DNA of 64,000 nt from Mesorhizobium sp. M1D.F.Ca.ET.043.01.1.1 (lineage in GTDB: Bacteria; Pseudomonadota; Alphaproteobacteria; Rhizobiales; Rhizobiaceae), in NCBI RefSeq assembly GCF_003952385.1, contig NZ_CP034444.1, positions 3,100,001-3,164,000 of the forward strand. The letters run 5' to 3'. The notes beneath the pieces are model-generated. The model had not been told where the DNA came from, made no database searches, and saw only the letters and a list, made by a program, of their open reading frames with translations. Positions 49,189 to 58,206 of the stretch are shown here, one piece after another. Positions within the stretch are counted from its first letter, which is position 1, and every line of letters starts with the position of its first letter. The translations under genes and the position numbers were made by a program.

Positions 49189-50498
49189 TGCATTCCAGCA
49201 GACTTACTCGCCGCTCCGTCGTCAAGGGCGGGCTCGGCCTGGCTTTGGCCACCACGGCCCTCACCACGCTCGGCCTGCCCATGCCCGCCAGGGCCGCCGG
49301 CAAGAAGGTGATCATCGGCGCCTTCGCCGATGGCGGGCTGACGCCGTTCAAGCAGAAGATCATCCCGCTGGCGAAGGAACAGGGCTTCGACGTCGAGTTC
49401 CTCGAGGATGAATATGGCGTGACGCTGGAGAAGTGGTTCGCCGACGCCCAGAGCGGCGCCGGCCAGTATGACCTCTACCTGCTCGACGATCCATGGGTGC
49501 CGCAGTTCGGCGCCGCCAATGTGCTCGAGGATCTCGGCGCCGGCGGCATCGACGGCTCCGACAAGGACTGGATCGGCTCGATGATCGACATGGGTTACTG
49601 GCCGCCGCAGCAGGGGCCGCGCGTCAAGGGCTTCGAAAGCGCCAAGCCGACGCTGATCTGCGTGCCTTTCGTCGGCGACCTGCAGACGCTCACCTACCGC
49701 AACGACGTCTTCAGCGGCGGCGCGCCGAAGACCTGGGACGAGGTGATCGCCAAGGGCAAGGAAGGGGTGGCGGCCGGAAAGATCAAGTACCCGGTCGTCT
49801 TCCGCGGCGTCTCCGGCAACCCGATCGTCACCAGCTGGTATCCGATCTTCCTGTCGTTTGGCGGCTCCTTCTTCGACGACAAGTGGAACCCGATCTTCAA
49901 CTCGGCGGAGGGCAAGGCATCGGCCGATTTCTTCGTCGGCACGATGAAGCAGAACGCGCCGAGCGGCGTGGTCGAGTTCGACTCCGACCAGGAGGGCGCG
50001 GCGATCCTCGGCGGCGATGCCGGCGCCATCATCCAGTACTCGGGCAACGCATTGAAGGCCGACGATCCCGCCCAGACCAAGGTCGCCGGCAAGCTCGATT
50101 TCGGCGTCGTGCCGAAGCAGGAGAAGGCGATCGCGCAGATGGGCATCTTCATCGCCGGCGTGCCGAAATCGGCGCCCAACAAGGCGAACGCGATCGAGTT
50201 CCTGAAATGGTACGTCAGTGCCGAAACGCAGGCCAAGCTGTCGGAAGCGGGCTCGATCCCGGTCAAGCGCACCGCCTTCGGCGTCGCCAAGCCCGGCAAT
50301 CGGCTGATCCCGGTCGCCCTGCAGCAGCTCGACGCCGGCGCGCTGCCAAGGCCGCGCACGCCGGACTGGGCGAAGGTCGAGGAACTGCTCGGCATCGAGC
50401 TCAACAAGGCGCTGCAGGCAGGCTCCGGCGGCGGCGCGGCATTGGACACGGCGGCCAAACAGGTCAAGGACTACCTGACCACGGCCGGCTACTACTGA
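49185..50498 (+). CDS. ABC importer periplasmic binding protein, Tat-type signal
   Basis: A 437-residue solute-binding protein. The N-terminus has twin arginines (LTRRSVVKGG) followed by a hydrophobic stretch ending ARA, suggesting export by the Tat pathway. Its start overlaps the ATPase stop, and its own stop overlaps the permease start (TGATG). The likely substrate is a cyclitol or related sugar, from the iolE-like and dehydrogenase neighbours. Confidence 0.9.
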   Translation: MMHSSRLTRRSVVKGGLGLALATTALTTLGLPMPARAAGKKVIIGAFADGGLTPFKQKIIPLAKEQGFDVEFLEDEYGVTLEKWFADAQSGAGQYDLYLLDDPWVPQFGAANVLEDLGAGGIDGSDKDWIGSMIDMGYWPPQQGPRVKGFESAKPTLICVPFVGDLQTLTYRNDVFSGGAPKTWDEVIAKGKEGVAAGKIKYPVVFRGVSGNPIVTSWYPIFLSFGGSFFDDKWNPIFNSAEGKASADFFVGTMKQNAPSGVVEFDSDQEGAAILGGDAGAIIQYSGNALKADDPAQTKVAGKLDFGVVPKQEKAIAQMGIFIAGVPKSAPNKANAIEFLKWYVSAETQAKLSEAGSIPVKRTAFGVAKPGNRLIPVALQQLDAGALPRPRTPDWAKVEELLGIELNKALQAGSGGGAALDTAAKQVKDYLTTAGYY

Positions 50499-51403
50499 TG
50501 CAAGGCGCGAGGCAGGCACGCAAGTATCGCCTGCAGGGGGCGGGGCTCGACCTCGCCCTCCCGTACCTCATGCTGGCACCGGGCCTGATGATCGTGCTCG
50601 GCGTGCTGGTCTATCCGCTCTGGGATGGTCTCAGGGCCAGCACCAGGGCCTACCGCTACGGCTCGCCGGTGTCCGATGTCGGATTGCAGAACTATGTACG
50701 CCTGTGGAGCGACGCCCAGTTCCTGAATTCGCTCTGGGTCACGGTGAAGTTCGTCGCGCTGTCGGTGTCGCTCGAGGCGGTGCTCGGCTTCGCGCTGGCG
50801 CTGTTTTGCCTGCACGAGTTTCGCGGCATCCGCCTGCTCAGGACGGTGCTCATCATCCCGATGGTGATCACGCCGGTCGTCGTCGCCATCGTCTTCCGCC
50901 TGATCTACGCCAGCGATGCCGGCATGCTGACGGCGCTGTCCGAAGCAATCGGCGGCGGCCCGGTGCAGATCCTCGGCAATCCGCTCAACGCCTTCATCGG
51001 GCTTGTCGTCCTCGACGTCTGGGAATGGACGCCGCTGATGTTCCTGATCCTGCTCGCCGGGCTGCAGTCGCTGCCGCACGAGCCGTTCGAGGCGGCGCGC
51101 GTCGACGGCGCGGGCGCGTGGCGGGTGTTTGCCGATCTCACCTTCCCGATGATGCGGCCGGTGCTGGCGGTGGCGATCGTGCTGAGGACCATCGACGTCT
51201 TCGGCACCTTCGACCAGGTCTTTGTGCTGACGCGCGGCGGGCCGGGCGAGGCGACCAGGCTGGTTTCAATCTACGGCTATGACACCGCCTTCAAATTCCA
51301 GCAGACCGGGTATGCGGCGGCGCTGTTCGTGACCATCGGCCTCGTCGTGCTCGCGCTCGCCTTCAGCGCCATCAGGCTTCTGCGCAGGGTCGACGCGTCA
51401 TGA
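50498..51403 (+). CDS. ABC importer permease (MalF-type, inositol-type operon)
   Basis: A 301-residue permease with six membrane segments and an EAA loop (FEAARVDGAGAWRVFADLTFP). The ATG at 50498 (MQGARQARKY) overlaps the preceding stop. It is coupled to the next permease through an ATGA overlap. Confidence 0.92.
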   Translation: MQGARQARKYRLQGAGLDLALPYLMLAPGLMIVLGVLVYPLWDGLRASTRAYRYGSPVSDVGLQNYVRLWSDAQFLNSLWVTVKFVALSVSLEAVLGFALALFCLHEFRGIRLLRTVLIIPMVITPVVVAIVFRLIYASDAGMLTALSEAIGGGPVQILGNPLNAFIGLVVLDVWEWTPLMFLILLAGLQSLPHEPFEAARVDGAGAWRVFADLTFPMMRPVLAVAIVLRTIDVFGTFDQVFVLTRGGPGEATRLVSIYGYDTAFKFQQTGYAAALFVTIGLVVLALAFSAIRLLRRVDAS

Positions 51404-52218
51404 GCACCCGTCTGGCGCGCATCCTGACGACGATCTTCGTGCTGGCCGTCGTCCTTTTGCCGATCTACTGGCTGGTCTCCACCTCGCTCAAGCCCAACCG
51501 CGAGATCACGCAGGAAGGCACGCTCTACCCGCATGTGCCGACGCTCGACAATTACGTCCGGCTGTTCACCGAAAAGCAGTTCGGTTCCTACCTGACGAAC
51601 TCGCTGGTGGTGACCTTCTTCTCCGTCGCCATCGCGCTGGTCGTCGGCGCGATGGGCGCTTACGCGATCGTCAGGTTCCGCTTGCCTTTCGCCATGGAGG
51701 GCAAGGTCGGCCTGTTCCTTTTGACGCTGCGCATCATCCCGCCGGTGGTCATCCTGATCCCCGTCTATCTCTTGATGCTGAGCCTCGGCCTGCTCGACAC
51801 CTGGCTTGGGCTGATCGCCACCTATACCGCCTTCAACGTCACCTTCTGCGTCTGGATGATGGAGAGCTTCTTCCGCGAGATCCCCGTCGATCTCGAGGAG
51901 GCCGCGATGGTCGACGGCGATTCGCGCTTCGGCGCCTTCCGCCGCATCACGCTGCCGCTGGCAGCACCCGGGCTGGCGGCAACCGCGATTTTCGCGGTGC
52001 TGGTCACCTTCAACGAATTTCTTTTTGCGCTGGCGCTGACGGCGACGCCGAGGGCGATGACCATGCCGCGCGGCACGGCCACGCTCATCGGACGCATCGA
52101 CACCGACTGGGCCTCGATGGCGGCGGCCGGCGTCATCGGCGCGCTGCCGATCGTCTTTTTCGCGCTCCTGGTGCAGCGCCATCTGGTGCGCGGGCTCACC
52201 ATGGGCGCGGTGAAATGA
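51400..52218 (+). CDS. ABC importer permease (MalG-type, inositol-type operon)
   Basis: A 272-residue permease with six membrane segments and an EAA loop (LEEAAMVDGDSRFGAFRRITLP). It ends LVRGLTMGAVK, like the smo permease. It starts inside the preceding stop. It completes the importer of ATPase, binding protein and two permeases. Confidence 0.92.
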   Translation: MSTRLARILTTIFVLAVVLLPIYWLVSTSLKPNREITQEGTLYPHVPTLDNYVRLFTEKQFGSYLTNSLVVTFFSVAIALVVGAMGAYAIVRFRLPFAMEGKVGLFLLTLRIIPPVVILIPVYLLMLSLGLLDTWLGLIATYTAFNVTFCVWMMESFFREIPVDLEEAAMVDGDSRFGAFRRITLPLAAPGLAATAIFAVLVTFNEFLFALALTATPRAMTMPRGTATLIGRIDTDWASMAAAGVIGALPIVFFALLVQRHLVRGLTMGAVK

Positions 52219-52283
52219 ATGCCGGCCGGGCAGCATGAACCGGCCGTTCCGCCAAGGCGCGACCCAATAGGAAAGTCGAACAC

Positions 52284-53276
52284 ATGATGGATGTTTGTCT
52301 GTTCGGGGTGGGACTGATCGGAAGGGTGCATGCCGGCAACCTCGCGCGTCACCCGAAGGTGCGGCTGCGCTACATCGTCGATCCCAATCGCGAGGCCGCC
52401 GAGAAGGTCGCCGCCGTCGTCGGCGCCGAGATCACCGACACCGAGGCCGTGATGGACGATCCGTCGGTGAAGATGGTGTTCATCGCCTCGGCGACGCGCA
52501 CGCATGCCGAGCTTGCCATGGCCGCGGCCGCGCATGGCAAGGCGATCTTCTGCGAGAAGCCGATCGATCTCGACCTCAAGCGCACGGACGAGTGCCTGGC
52601 CGCAGTCGAGAAGGCCGGCGTGCCGTTCCAGATCGGCTTCAACCGCCGCTTCGATCCGAGCTTCCGGGCGCTGAAGGAACGCATCGATGCCGGCGAGATC
52701 GGCGCCGTCGAGCAGGTCATCATCACCAGCCGCGACCCCGAGCCCGAAACCGAGGAAGCGCTGGCCGGCGGCGGGGGCGTCTTTCGCGAAATGACCATCC
52801 ACGACTTCGACATGGCGCGCAACCTGCTCGGCGAGGAGCCGGTCGAGCTCTTTGCCACCGGTTCATCGCTGGTGGCGCCGCAATACAAGAAGCTCGGCGA
52901 CTACGATACCGCGATGTTCATCCTGCGCACTGCGTCCGGCCGGCAGTGCCACATCAACAACAGCGTCAGGGCCGCCTATGGCTACGACCAGCGCATCGAG
53001 GTGCATGGTGCCGACGGCATGCTGCTTGCCGGAAACCGGCTGCCGACCTCCGTAGAGATGTCCGGCGGCAAAGGCATCTCGCGCGACAAGCCCTACTACT
53101 TCTTCGTCGAACGCTATTCGGAGTCCTACGCCGCCGAGATCGATGATTTCATCACGTCCGTCGAAACCGGTAGGAAGCCTGCCGTCACCGCCAGCGACGG
53201 CCGCAAGGCCATGATCCTTTGCGAGGCGGCGCTTGCGTCAGCCAGATCCGGCAGGTTCGAGCCTGTGAAGCTCTGA
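52284..53276 (+). CDS. iolG: Inositol 2-dehydrogenase-like Gfo/Idh/MocA oxidoreductase
   Basis: A 330-residue NAD-dependent oxidoreductase. The Rossmann motif is GVGLIGRVHAGN, the catalytic lysine is in CEKPIDLDL near residue 97, and the C-terminal segment GVFREMTIHDFDMARNLLG carries the substrate-binding Asp/His pair. These match inositol 2-dehydrogenase, which forms 2-keto-myo-inositol for IolE. AGGAAAG precedes the tandem ATG. MocA of rhizopine catabolism is in the same family, so the exact substrate is open. Confidence 0.85.
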   Translation: MMDVCLFGVGLIGRVHAGNLARHPKVRLRYIVDPNREAAEKVAAVVGAEITDTEAVMDDPSVKMVFIASATRTHAELAMAAAAHGKAIFCEKPIDLDLKRTDECLAAVEKAGVPFQIGFNRRFDPSFRALKERIDAGEIGAVEQVIITSRDPEPETEEALAGGGGVFREMTIHDFDMARNLLGEEPVELFATGSSLVAPQYKKLGDYDTAMFILRTASGRQCHINNSVRAAYGYDQRIEVHGADGMLLAGNRLPTSVEMSGGKGISRDKPYYFFVERYSESYAAEIDDFITSVETGRKPAVTASDGRKAMILCEAALASARSGRFEPVKL

Positions 53277-53306
53277 GCGGATGGTCTCAACCCGGGAGTC
53301 CCGAAA

Positions 53307-54245
53307 ATGAAGATTGGCATGATCACCGACAGCCTGGGCAACCTTTCGTTCGACGAGATGCTGAATGCCTCCGCCGAACTCGGCCTGGAGACGCTGGAGT
53401 TCGCCTGCGGCAACTGGTCGTCGGCGCCGCACATCGATCTCGCAGCCATGCTGGACAGTGCTGCGACCCGCGCCGAATTCGCCGCCAATGTCCGCGACCA
53501 CGGGCTGACGATCGCGGCGCTCAACTGCTCGGGCAACCCGCTGCATCCGGGACCGCAGGGCAAGAAGCACCGTCAGGTGACCGAGGACACGATCCGGCTG
53601 GCAAGCCTGATGGGCATCGACCGCGTGGTGATGATGTCCGGGCTGCCCGGCGGCCCGGGCGATGCCAACCCCAACTGGATCATCACCGACTGGCCGCCCG
53701 AATGCGCCGACATCCTGCGCTACCAATGGGACGACTGCATCGTTCCCTACTGGCGCGATCTCGTTGCATTCGCGAACAATCTCGGCATAGGCAAATTGTG
53801 CCTGGAACTGCACGGCCATCAGGCCGTGTACAACGTCCAGACACTGTTGCGGCTTCGCGATGCCGTCGGCGAAACGGTCGGCGCGAACTATGATCCGAGC
53901 CACCCGCTGTGGATGGGCGCGGACCCCATTGCCGCCGTGCGCAAGCTCGGCTCGGCGATCTACTATGTGCACGCCAAGGATACGCGCATCGAACCGATAC
54001 CGGCGGCCATCGACGGCGTACTCGATGCGCGTCCGCCAAACCACTATGCCGATCGAGCCTGGAATTACATCACGCTGGGCTATGGTCACGGAGAGACCTG
54101 GTGGCGGCAGTTCTGCATAGCGCTGAAGCAGGTCGGCTACGACGACGTGCTCTCCATCGAGCACGAGGACATGATGCTGTCGCCGCTGGAAGGCATGCGC
54201 AAATCCGTGGCGTTGCTGCGCAACGCCGCCATCAATCTGGCTTGA
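53307..54245 (+). CDS. Sugar phosphate isomerase/epimerase (AP endonuclease 2-type TIM barrel)
   Basis: A 312-residue TIM-barrel protein of the xylose isomerase-like group. It shows ALNCSGNPLHPG, LELHGHQAVYN and ANYDPSHPLWMG (metal ligands), and YYVHAKDTR. It may interconvert a keto-sugar or cyclitol intermediate in the same pathway as the iolE- and iolG-like genes. It starts 30 bases after the dehydrogenase stop. The stop overlaps the ATG of a small truncated gene. Confidence 0.88.
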   Translation: MKIGMITDSLGNLSFDEMLNASAELGLETLEFACGNWSSAPHIDLAAMLDSAATRAEFAANVRDHGLTIAALNCSGNPLHPGPQGKKHRQVTEDTIRLASLMGIDRVVMMSGLPGGPGDANPNWIITDWPPECADILRYQWDDCIVPYWRDLVAFANNLGIGKLCLELHGHQAVYNVQTLLRLRDAVGETVGANYDPSHPLWMGADPIAAVRKLGSAIYYVHAKDTRIEPIPAAIDGVLDARPPNHYADRAWNYITLGYGHGETWWRQFCIALKQVGYDDVLSIEHEDMMLSPLEGMRKSVALLRNAAINLA

Positions 54246-54439
54246 TGCAGGCGGATCGACCCGGAAAGCCCACGCCGCCGCCGACACTGGTCGCCGCGCT
54301 GGCCAGCGAGCCGAAACTGGCCGCCAAGCATCCCTCGCTCGGCGATTTCCTGCGCAGCCGCTGGGCCGATGCTGCCTTCATGACGGCGGCCGGCATGGCC
54401 GAAGCCACCGGGCTTCCCATAGAGCGGTTCAGCTTTTGA
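54245..54439 (+). pseudogene. Small gene truncated by the IS630 insertion
   Basis: The ATG at 54245 overlaps the isomerase stop (TGATG). About 59 codons of host-like sequence run to 54421 (including LGDFLRSRWADAAFMTAAG). The last residues and the stop come from the left end of the IS630 element at 54422. The 3' part of the original gene may lie after 55471, though the rejoined frame is not clean. Family not recognised. Confidence 0.55.
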
Positions 54440-54513
54440 CAGAATCGAAGAGGGATTCCGGAGAGGCTGATTTTGTGATTCAAGATGCTGGCTGGATCGG
54501 AGGCCAGCATCGG

Positions 54514-54873
54514 ATGACGCGACCTCTTTCGAATGATCTTCGTGAGCGTGTTGTTGTGGCGATCGCGGCTGGTGAGAGCTGCCGCACGGTTGCGGCTCGT
54601 TTTGGCATAGCGGTGTCGTCGGCGGTGAAGTGGTCGCAGCGCTATCGAGCGAGTGGGTCGGTCGCGCCCGGCAAGATGGGCGGCCATCGCAAGCGGGTTC
54701 TGGAGCCGCACCGGGCCTTCATCGTGGAGAGGATCAATCAGACGCCGCATCTGTCGCTGCATCGGCTAAAGGACGAACTTGCGGCGCGCGGTGTGAAGGT
54801 ATCGCACGATACGGTGTGGCAGTTCCTGCGGCGCGAGGGTTTGCGGTTCAAAAAAAACTCTGTTGGCCCTTGA
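54514..54873 (+). CDS. IS630 transposase, N-terminal frame (orfA)
   Basis: 119 residues holding the DNA-binding helix-turn-helix domains (ESCRTVAARFGIAVSSAVKW). It ends shortly after a run of eight A at 54850-54857. Slippage there shifts into the next frame (+1 net) to give the full transposase, so this is probably a programmed frameshift and not damage. Confidence 0.88.
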   Translation: MTRPLSNDLRERVVVAIAAGESCRTVAARFGIAVSSAVKWSQRYRASGSVAPGKMGGHRKRVLEPHRAFIVERINQTPHLSLHRLKDELAARGVKVSHDTVWQFLRREGLRFKKNSVGP

Positions 54874-55462
54874 GCAAGCCCGCGCTGACATCGCGCGACG
54901 GCGACAACGCTGGCGTTCCTGGCAGTCCGGTCTCGACCCACGGCAGTTGGTCTTCATCGACGAAACCTGGATCAAGACCAACATGGCGCCGCTGCGCGGT
55001 TGGGGGCCGAAGGGCAAACGCCTGCGCGGCTTGGCTCCATACGGCCACTGGCGCACGCTGACCTTCCTCGGCGCGCTGCGCTGCGACCGGCTGACTGCAC
55101 CTTGCGTCTTCGACGGGCCGATCAACGGCCAGTGTTTCCGCGCCTATGTCGAGCAGCAGCTCGTGCCAGTGCTTGAGCCGGGCGACATCGTCGTCATGGA
55201 CAATCTCGGCTCCCACAAGTCGGCAGCCATCCGGCAGATGATCCGCGCCGCAGGCGCCAGGCTCTGGTACCTGCCGCCATACTCGCCAGATCTCAACCCG
55301 ATCGAGCAGGCCTTCGCCAAGATCAAGCACTGGATGCGAACTGCCCAGAAGCGAACCATCGACGACACCTGGCGACACATCGGACACCTCGTCGCCACCA
55401 TAGAACCCGACGAATGCTCAAACTACTTCAACAACGCCGGATACGCTTCCGTCAAAACCTGA
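54863..55462 (+). CDS. IS630 transposase, C-terminal catalytic frame (orfB)
   Basis: About 199 residues with the DDE triad: Asp in FIDETW, Asp in VMDNLGSHK, and Glu in YSPDLNPIEQAF. It is read after frameshifting on the A8 run at 54850-54857; the free-standing start is TTG. The triad is intact, so the element may be active. Confidence 0.88.
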   Translation: MALEQARADIARRRQRWRSWQSGLDPRQLVFIDETWIKTNMAPLRGWGPKGKRLRGLAPYGHWRTLTFLGALRCDRLTAPCVFDGPINGQCFRAYVEQQLVPVLEPGDIVVMDNLGSHKSAAIRQMIRAAGARLWYLPPYSPDLNPIEQAFAKIKHWMRTAQKRTIDDTWRHIGHLVATIEPDECSNYFNNAGYASVKT

Positions 55463-55551
55463 AACGCTCTAGGTTGCTGGTGCTTCTCGGCTATCCGAAC
55501 TTCCGTCGTTTGCGCGCCGCTGTGCTCGCGCAGGTCAGATCGGGCTGAAGG

Positions 55552-56352
55552 TCAGGGCACGATCCCCCTGCAGGCCCAGGCCACATTGGCGAACGACCTC
55601 GCCCCATCCGGCCGCCCCGCCTGATAGGCATCGCGGACCGCCGCTTCGACGCGCGCCCGTTCCGCCCCGTCGAGCGTGGTCACGTATTTGCCGAGCGGGC
55701 CTTCGCCGGCGCCGATCGGCGCCCAGTAGTCGTCGAAATTCTCATAATCCATGCGGATCATCAGCTCGGTTTCGGTGACGTCTGCCAGGCCCTGTTCGAC
55801 AAAGGTCCGTTTCATCTCGCCGGGCTGCATCATCGGCTGGAAGCAGTAGCGGCTGCGCATTTGGCGTCCGCCTTCGCTGAGCGCCGCGACCGTGTCGATC
55901 ATCATGCGCATGCCCGGCATGCCGCCGAGATGATCCCACACCACCGCCGCGACCACGCCGCCCGGCCGCACCACGCGGCGCATCTCGGCCACGGCCTTGC
56001 CGGCCTCCGGCACGAAGTGAAGCACCAGCAGCGCCAGCGCGCGATCGAACGCCTTGTCGGCGAAAGGCAGGGCGGTGGCGTCCGCCTGGCTGAAGGTGAT
56101 GCGCGGATCGGTATTCTTCTCCTTCGCCGCCGCGACGAAGACCGGAGAGAAGTCGATGGCCTGGATTTCGGCGAGGCCGGCGGACTTCGCCAGCTCGAAG
56201 GTCAGGCTGCCGGTGCCGCATCCGACGTCGAGGATCTTTTCGCCGCCGGCCAAGCCGGCGAAATCGATGAACTTGGGCGCCAGCCTGCGGCTCCAGCGGC
56301 CCATCAGCTGCTCATAACCGGACGCTTCGTGAACGGTGAAGATCGATGTCAT
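55552..56352 (-). CDS. Class I SAM-dependent methyltransferase
   Basis: A 266-residue methyltransferase. The SAM-binding motif I is ILDVGCGTGSLTFEL near residue 41, and motifs II-IV follow, including ADATALPFADKAFD and EMRRVVRPGGVVAAVVWD. The ATG at 56352 follows GGGAGG. The substrate is not readable. It is isolated between the IS630 element and the LacI gene. Confidence 0.9.
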   Translation of the reverse strand: MTSIFTVHEASGYEQLMGRWSRRLAPKFIDFAGLAGGEKILDVGCGTGSLTFELAKSAGLAEIQAIDFSPVFVAAAKEKNTDPRITFSQADATALPFADKAFDRALALLVLHFVPEAGKAVAEMRRVVRPGGVVAAVVWDHLGGMPGMRMMIDTVAALSEGGRQMRSRYCFQPMMQPGEMKRTFVEQGLADVTETELMIRMDYENFDDYWAPIGAGEGPLGKYVTTLDGAERARVEAAVRDAYQAGRPDGARSFANVAWACRGIVP

Positions 56353-56492
56353 CAAGGCCTCCCTGCTTATAAGCCCAAGCTAAGCCTCGACGGCATTGCT
56401 GCCAAGGCGCGAAGCAATCGCATCGGACAAGGATAGCGGCGCACGCGCCGGCGCCTGTCAATACAGAGCCTCGCGGCGATCCTTGCGGGATT

Positions 56493-57608
56493 TCATCCTG
56501 GAGCGTCCCGCACTGCCGCCACGCTCTCCCTTTCCACCAGCGGGCATTCCAGCTTGGTGATGGGGTAGCGGCCGTGGCCGGATGTCATCGGCGTCTCCAA
56601 CTGCTCGATTGCCCATTGGCCCATCGCCAGATGCGGCAGGATCGAGGTCGTCAGCGGCGGGAAGAGGTGGCGGGCGATCTCCTCGTCGTCATAGCCGACC
56701 ACGGAAATATCCTCGGGGATATGCAGGCCGGCTTCCTTCAGCGCCTCGTAGCAGCCGATCGCGGTGCGGTCGTTCTGGCAGAAGATGGCGGTCGGGCGGT
56801 CCTTCAGGGCAAGCAACTTGACGGTCGCGGCATAGCCGGCGCTGGCCGACCAGTCGCCCTCGACCACCAGCTCGGGATCGAAGGGGATGTCGGCGGTGGC
56901 CAAGGCGCGGCGATAGCCTTTCAGCCGGTCTTGCGCCGCCTGCATCCACGGCTCGCCGGTGATGGTGGCGATGCGGCGGTGGCCGTGGCTGATGAGATGC
57001 CGGGTGGAACTCTGGCCACCGGCGATCTCGGAAGGCACGACGGCCGGGAAGGCATAGTCGGCGGTGTAGCAGTTGAGCAGGATGACCGGGATATCGAGGC
57101 TGTAGAGGAACTCGGGCGCGACGATCTCGCGGGTGAAGATGGTCATGTAGATCAGCGCCGAGATGCCGCGGCGTGTCAGCGCTGAAATAGCGCGCGGCTC
57201 CATGACGGCATCGCCCATGGTCTGCGCGACCAGCAGCACGTTGCCGGCGTTCCACGAGGCCTGGCGCGCGCCCTCGATGGCGACCACCGCCTCCGGGCTG
57301 GTGGCGAGCTGGTCGACGGCAAAGCCGATGACGCCGTCCAGGCCTTCGAACGGCGTCACCGGCGGACGCAGGGCGGAGAAGACCGGCGGCGAGTAGCCGA
57401 GCGCTCTGGCCGCTTCGATCACCCGATCGCGCGTCTGCTGCGACAGCCTGATGCCGGGCGAATTGTTGAGCACGAACGAGACAGTCGCCTGCGAGCAGCC
57501 GGCGGCCCGAGCGATGTCGGTCATGGTGACACGACCCTTGGGCTTGGCGGACGGCTTGCGGCGCCTGGAGGCTTCCGGGGGATCGCGCAGTTCCGTCGGT
57601 TCACTCAT
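56493..57608 (-). CDS. LacI-family transcriptional regulator
   Basis: A 371-residue repressor. A 25-residue basic leader precedes the LacI helix-turn-helix (TMTDIARAAGCSQATVSFVL at about residues 28-47). The periplasmic-binding-like sugar sensor covers about residues 90-360. It is divergent from the rbs-type importer at 58207 and probably represses it until a sugar binds. The 598-base gap between them is unusually long; I see no clean operator in it and no convincing gene. Confidence 0.92.
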   Translation of the reverse strand: MSEPTELRDPPEASRRRKPSAKPKGRVTMTDIARAAGCSQATVSFVLNNSPGIRLSQQTRDRVIEAARALGYSPPVFSALRPPVTPFEGLDGVIGFAVDQLATSPEAVVAIEGARQASWNAGNVLLVAQTMGDAVMEPRAISALTRRGISALIYMTIFTREIVAPEFLYSLDIPVILLNCYTADYAFPAVVPSEIAGGQSSTRHLISHGHRRIATITGEPWMQAAQDRLKGYRRALATADIPFDPELVVEGDWSASAGYAATVKLLALKDRPTAIFCQNDRTAIGCYEALKEAGLHIPEDISVVGYDDEEIARHLFPPLTTSILPHLAMGQWAIEQLETPMTSGHGRYPITKLECPLVERESVAAVRDAPG

Positions 57609-58206
57609 GTTCGTTTCCCAAACCTTGTCGGCTGTTAAGCAAAGGCCGGCGACAACAACAAGATGCTCCGGCGCGGCGTGTTTATGGGAACCGCGCCCTG
57701 ATTATAACGATTATCATGCCCGACAGCGTCGGCGCCAGCCACATCACATGTCGACGAAACAGCCTGAAAAGGTCAGCAAAGCTGACAATTTCGCCGAATT
57801 TTGGCACGATGCCGCCGCTGCCATTCCTCCCTTGCCAACTGGCGGCTTGTCTCTTCGCGCTCTGTGAAAACGCGCGCCTGGGCGCCCGCAACTAATACTC
57901 TTTACTAATATCCCTAAGCGTTCTATTGTCAACTCGCCGCAGCGTGGCCGGGCCTTCCGGCCGATCGCGGCGGTGGAGCGGGCGAGCGCCGGTCGGAGGA
58001 ATGCCGTCGAAAGGGCAGTCTCGTTTTCACGAAAATGTCAGACAAATCGGACTATTTACGAACGCCAAATCTGTGTCTAGTGTCTTGGTCGCGGCTGGAT
58101 TGGCGCCGTTCTTAAGTTGCCAGACCTTGGGCAAGCCCCTTGAGGAGGAGGGCGTCCAGGCCGCAGCCGACACATCAGCGATGAGTTTCAAAAGGGAGGT
58201 TGAACC

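Larger units (their letters stand above)
54422..55469 (+). mobile_element. IS630-family insertion sequence
   Basis: The element is 1048 bp, flanked by TA at 54420-54421 and 55470-55471, the target duplicated by IS630/Tc1-type elements. Terminal inverted repeats are GAGCGGTTCAGCTTTTGAC on the left and GAGCGTTTCAGGTTTTGAC on the right, in complementary orientation, with two mismatches. It carries a transposase in two overlapping frames. Confidence 0.92.

Noticed and set aside
54850..54873. IS630 transposase as a frameshifted pseudogene
   Set aside because: The shift occurs on a run of eight A, a usual programmed slippage site in this family, and both frames are otherwise intact.
57699..57716. 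TGATTATAACGATTATCA as a LacI-type operator
   Set aside because: Only the outer four bases of each half are symmetric; the core does not match the usual central CG palindrome.
57748..57867. Possible 39-residue gene upstream of the LacI gene
   Set aside because: No ribosome-binding site, no recognisable sequence, and it lies in a long regulatory gap. Not enough to call.
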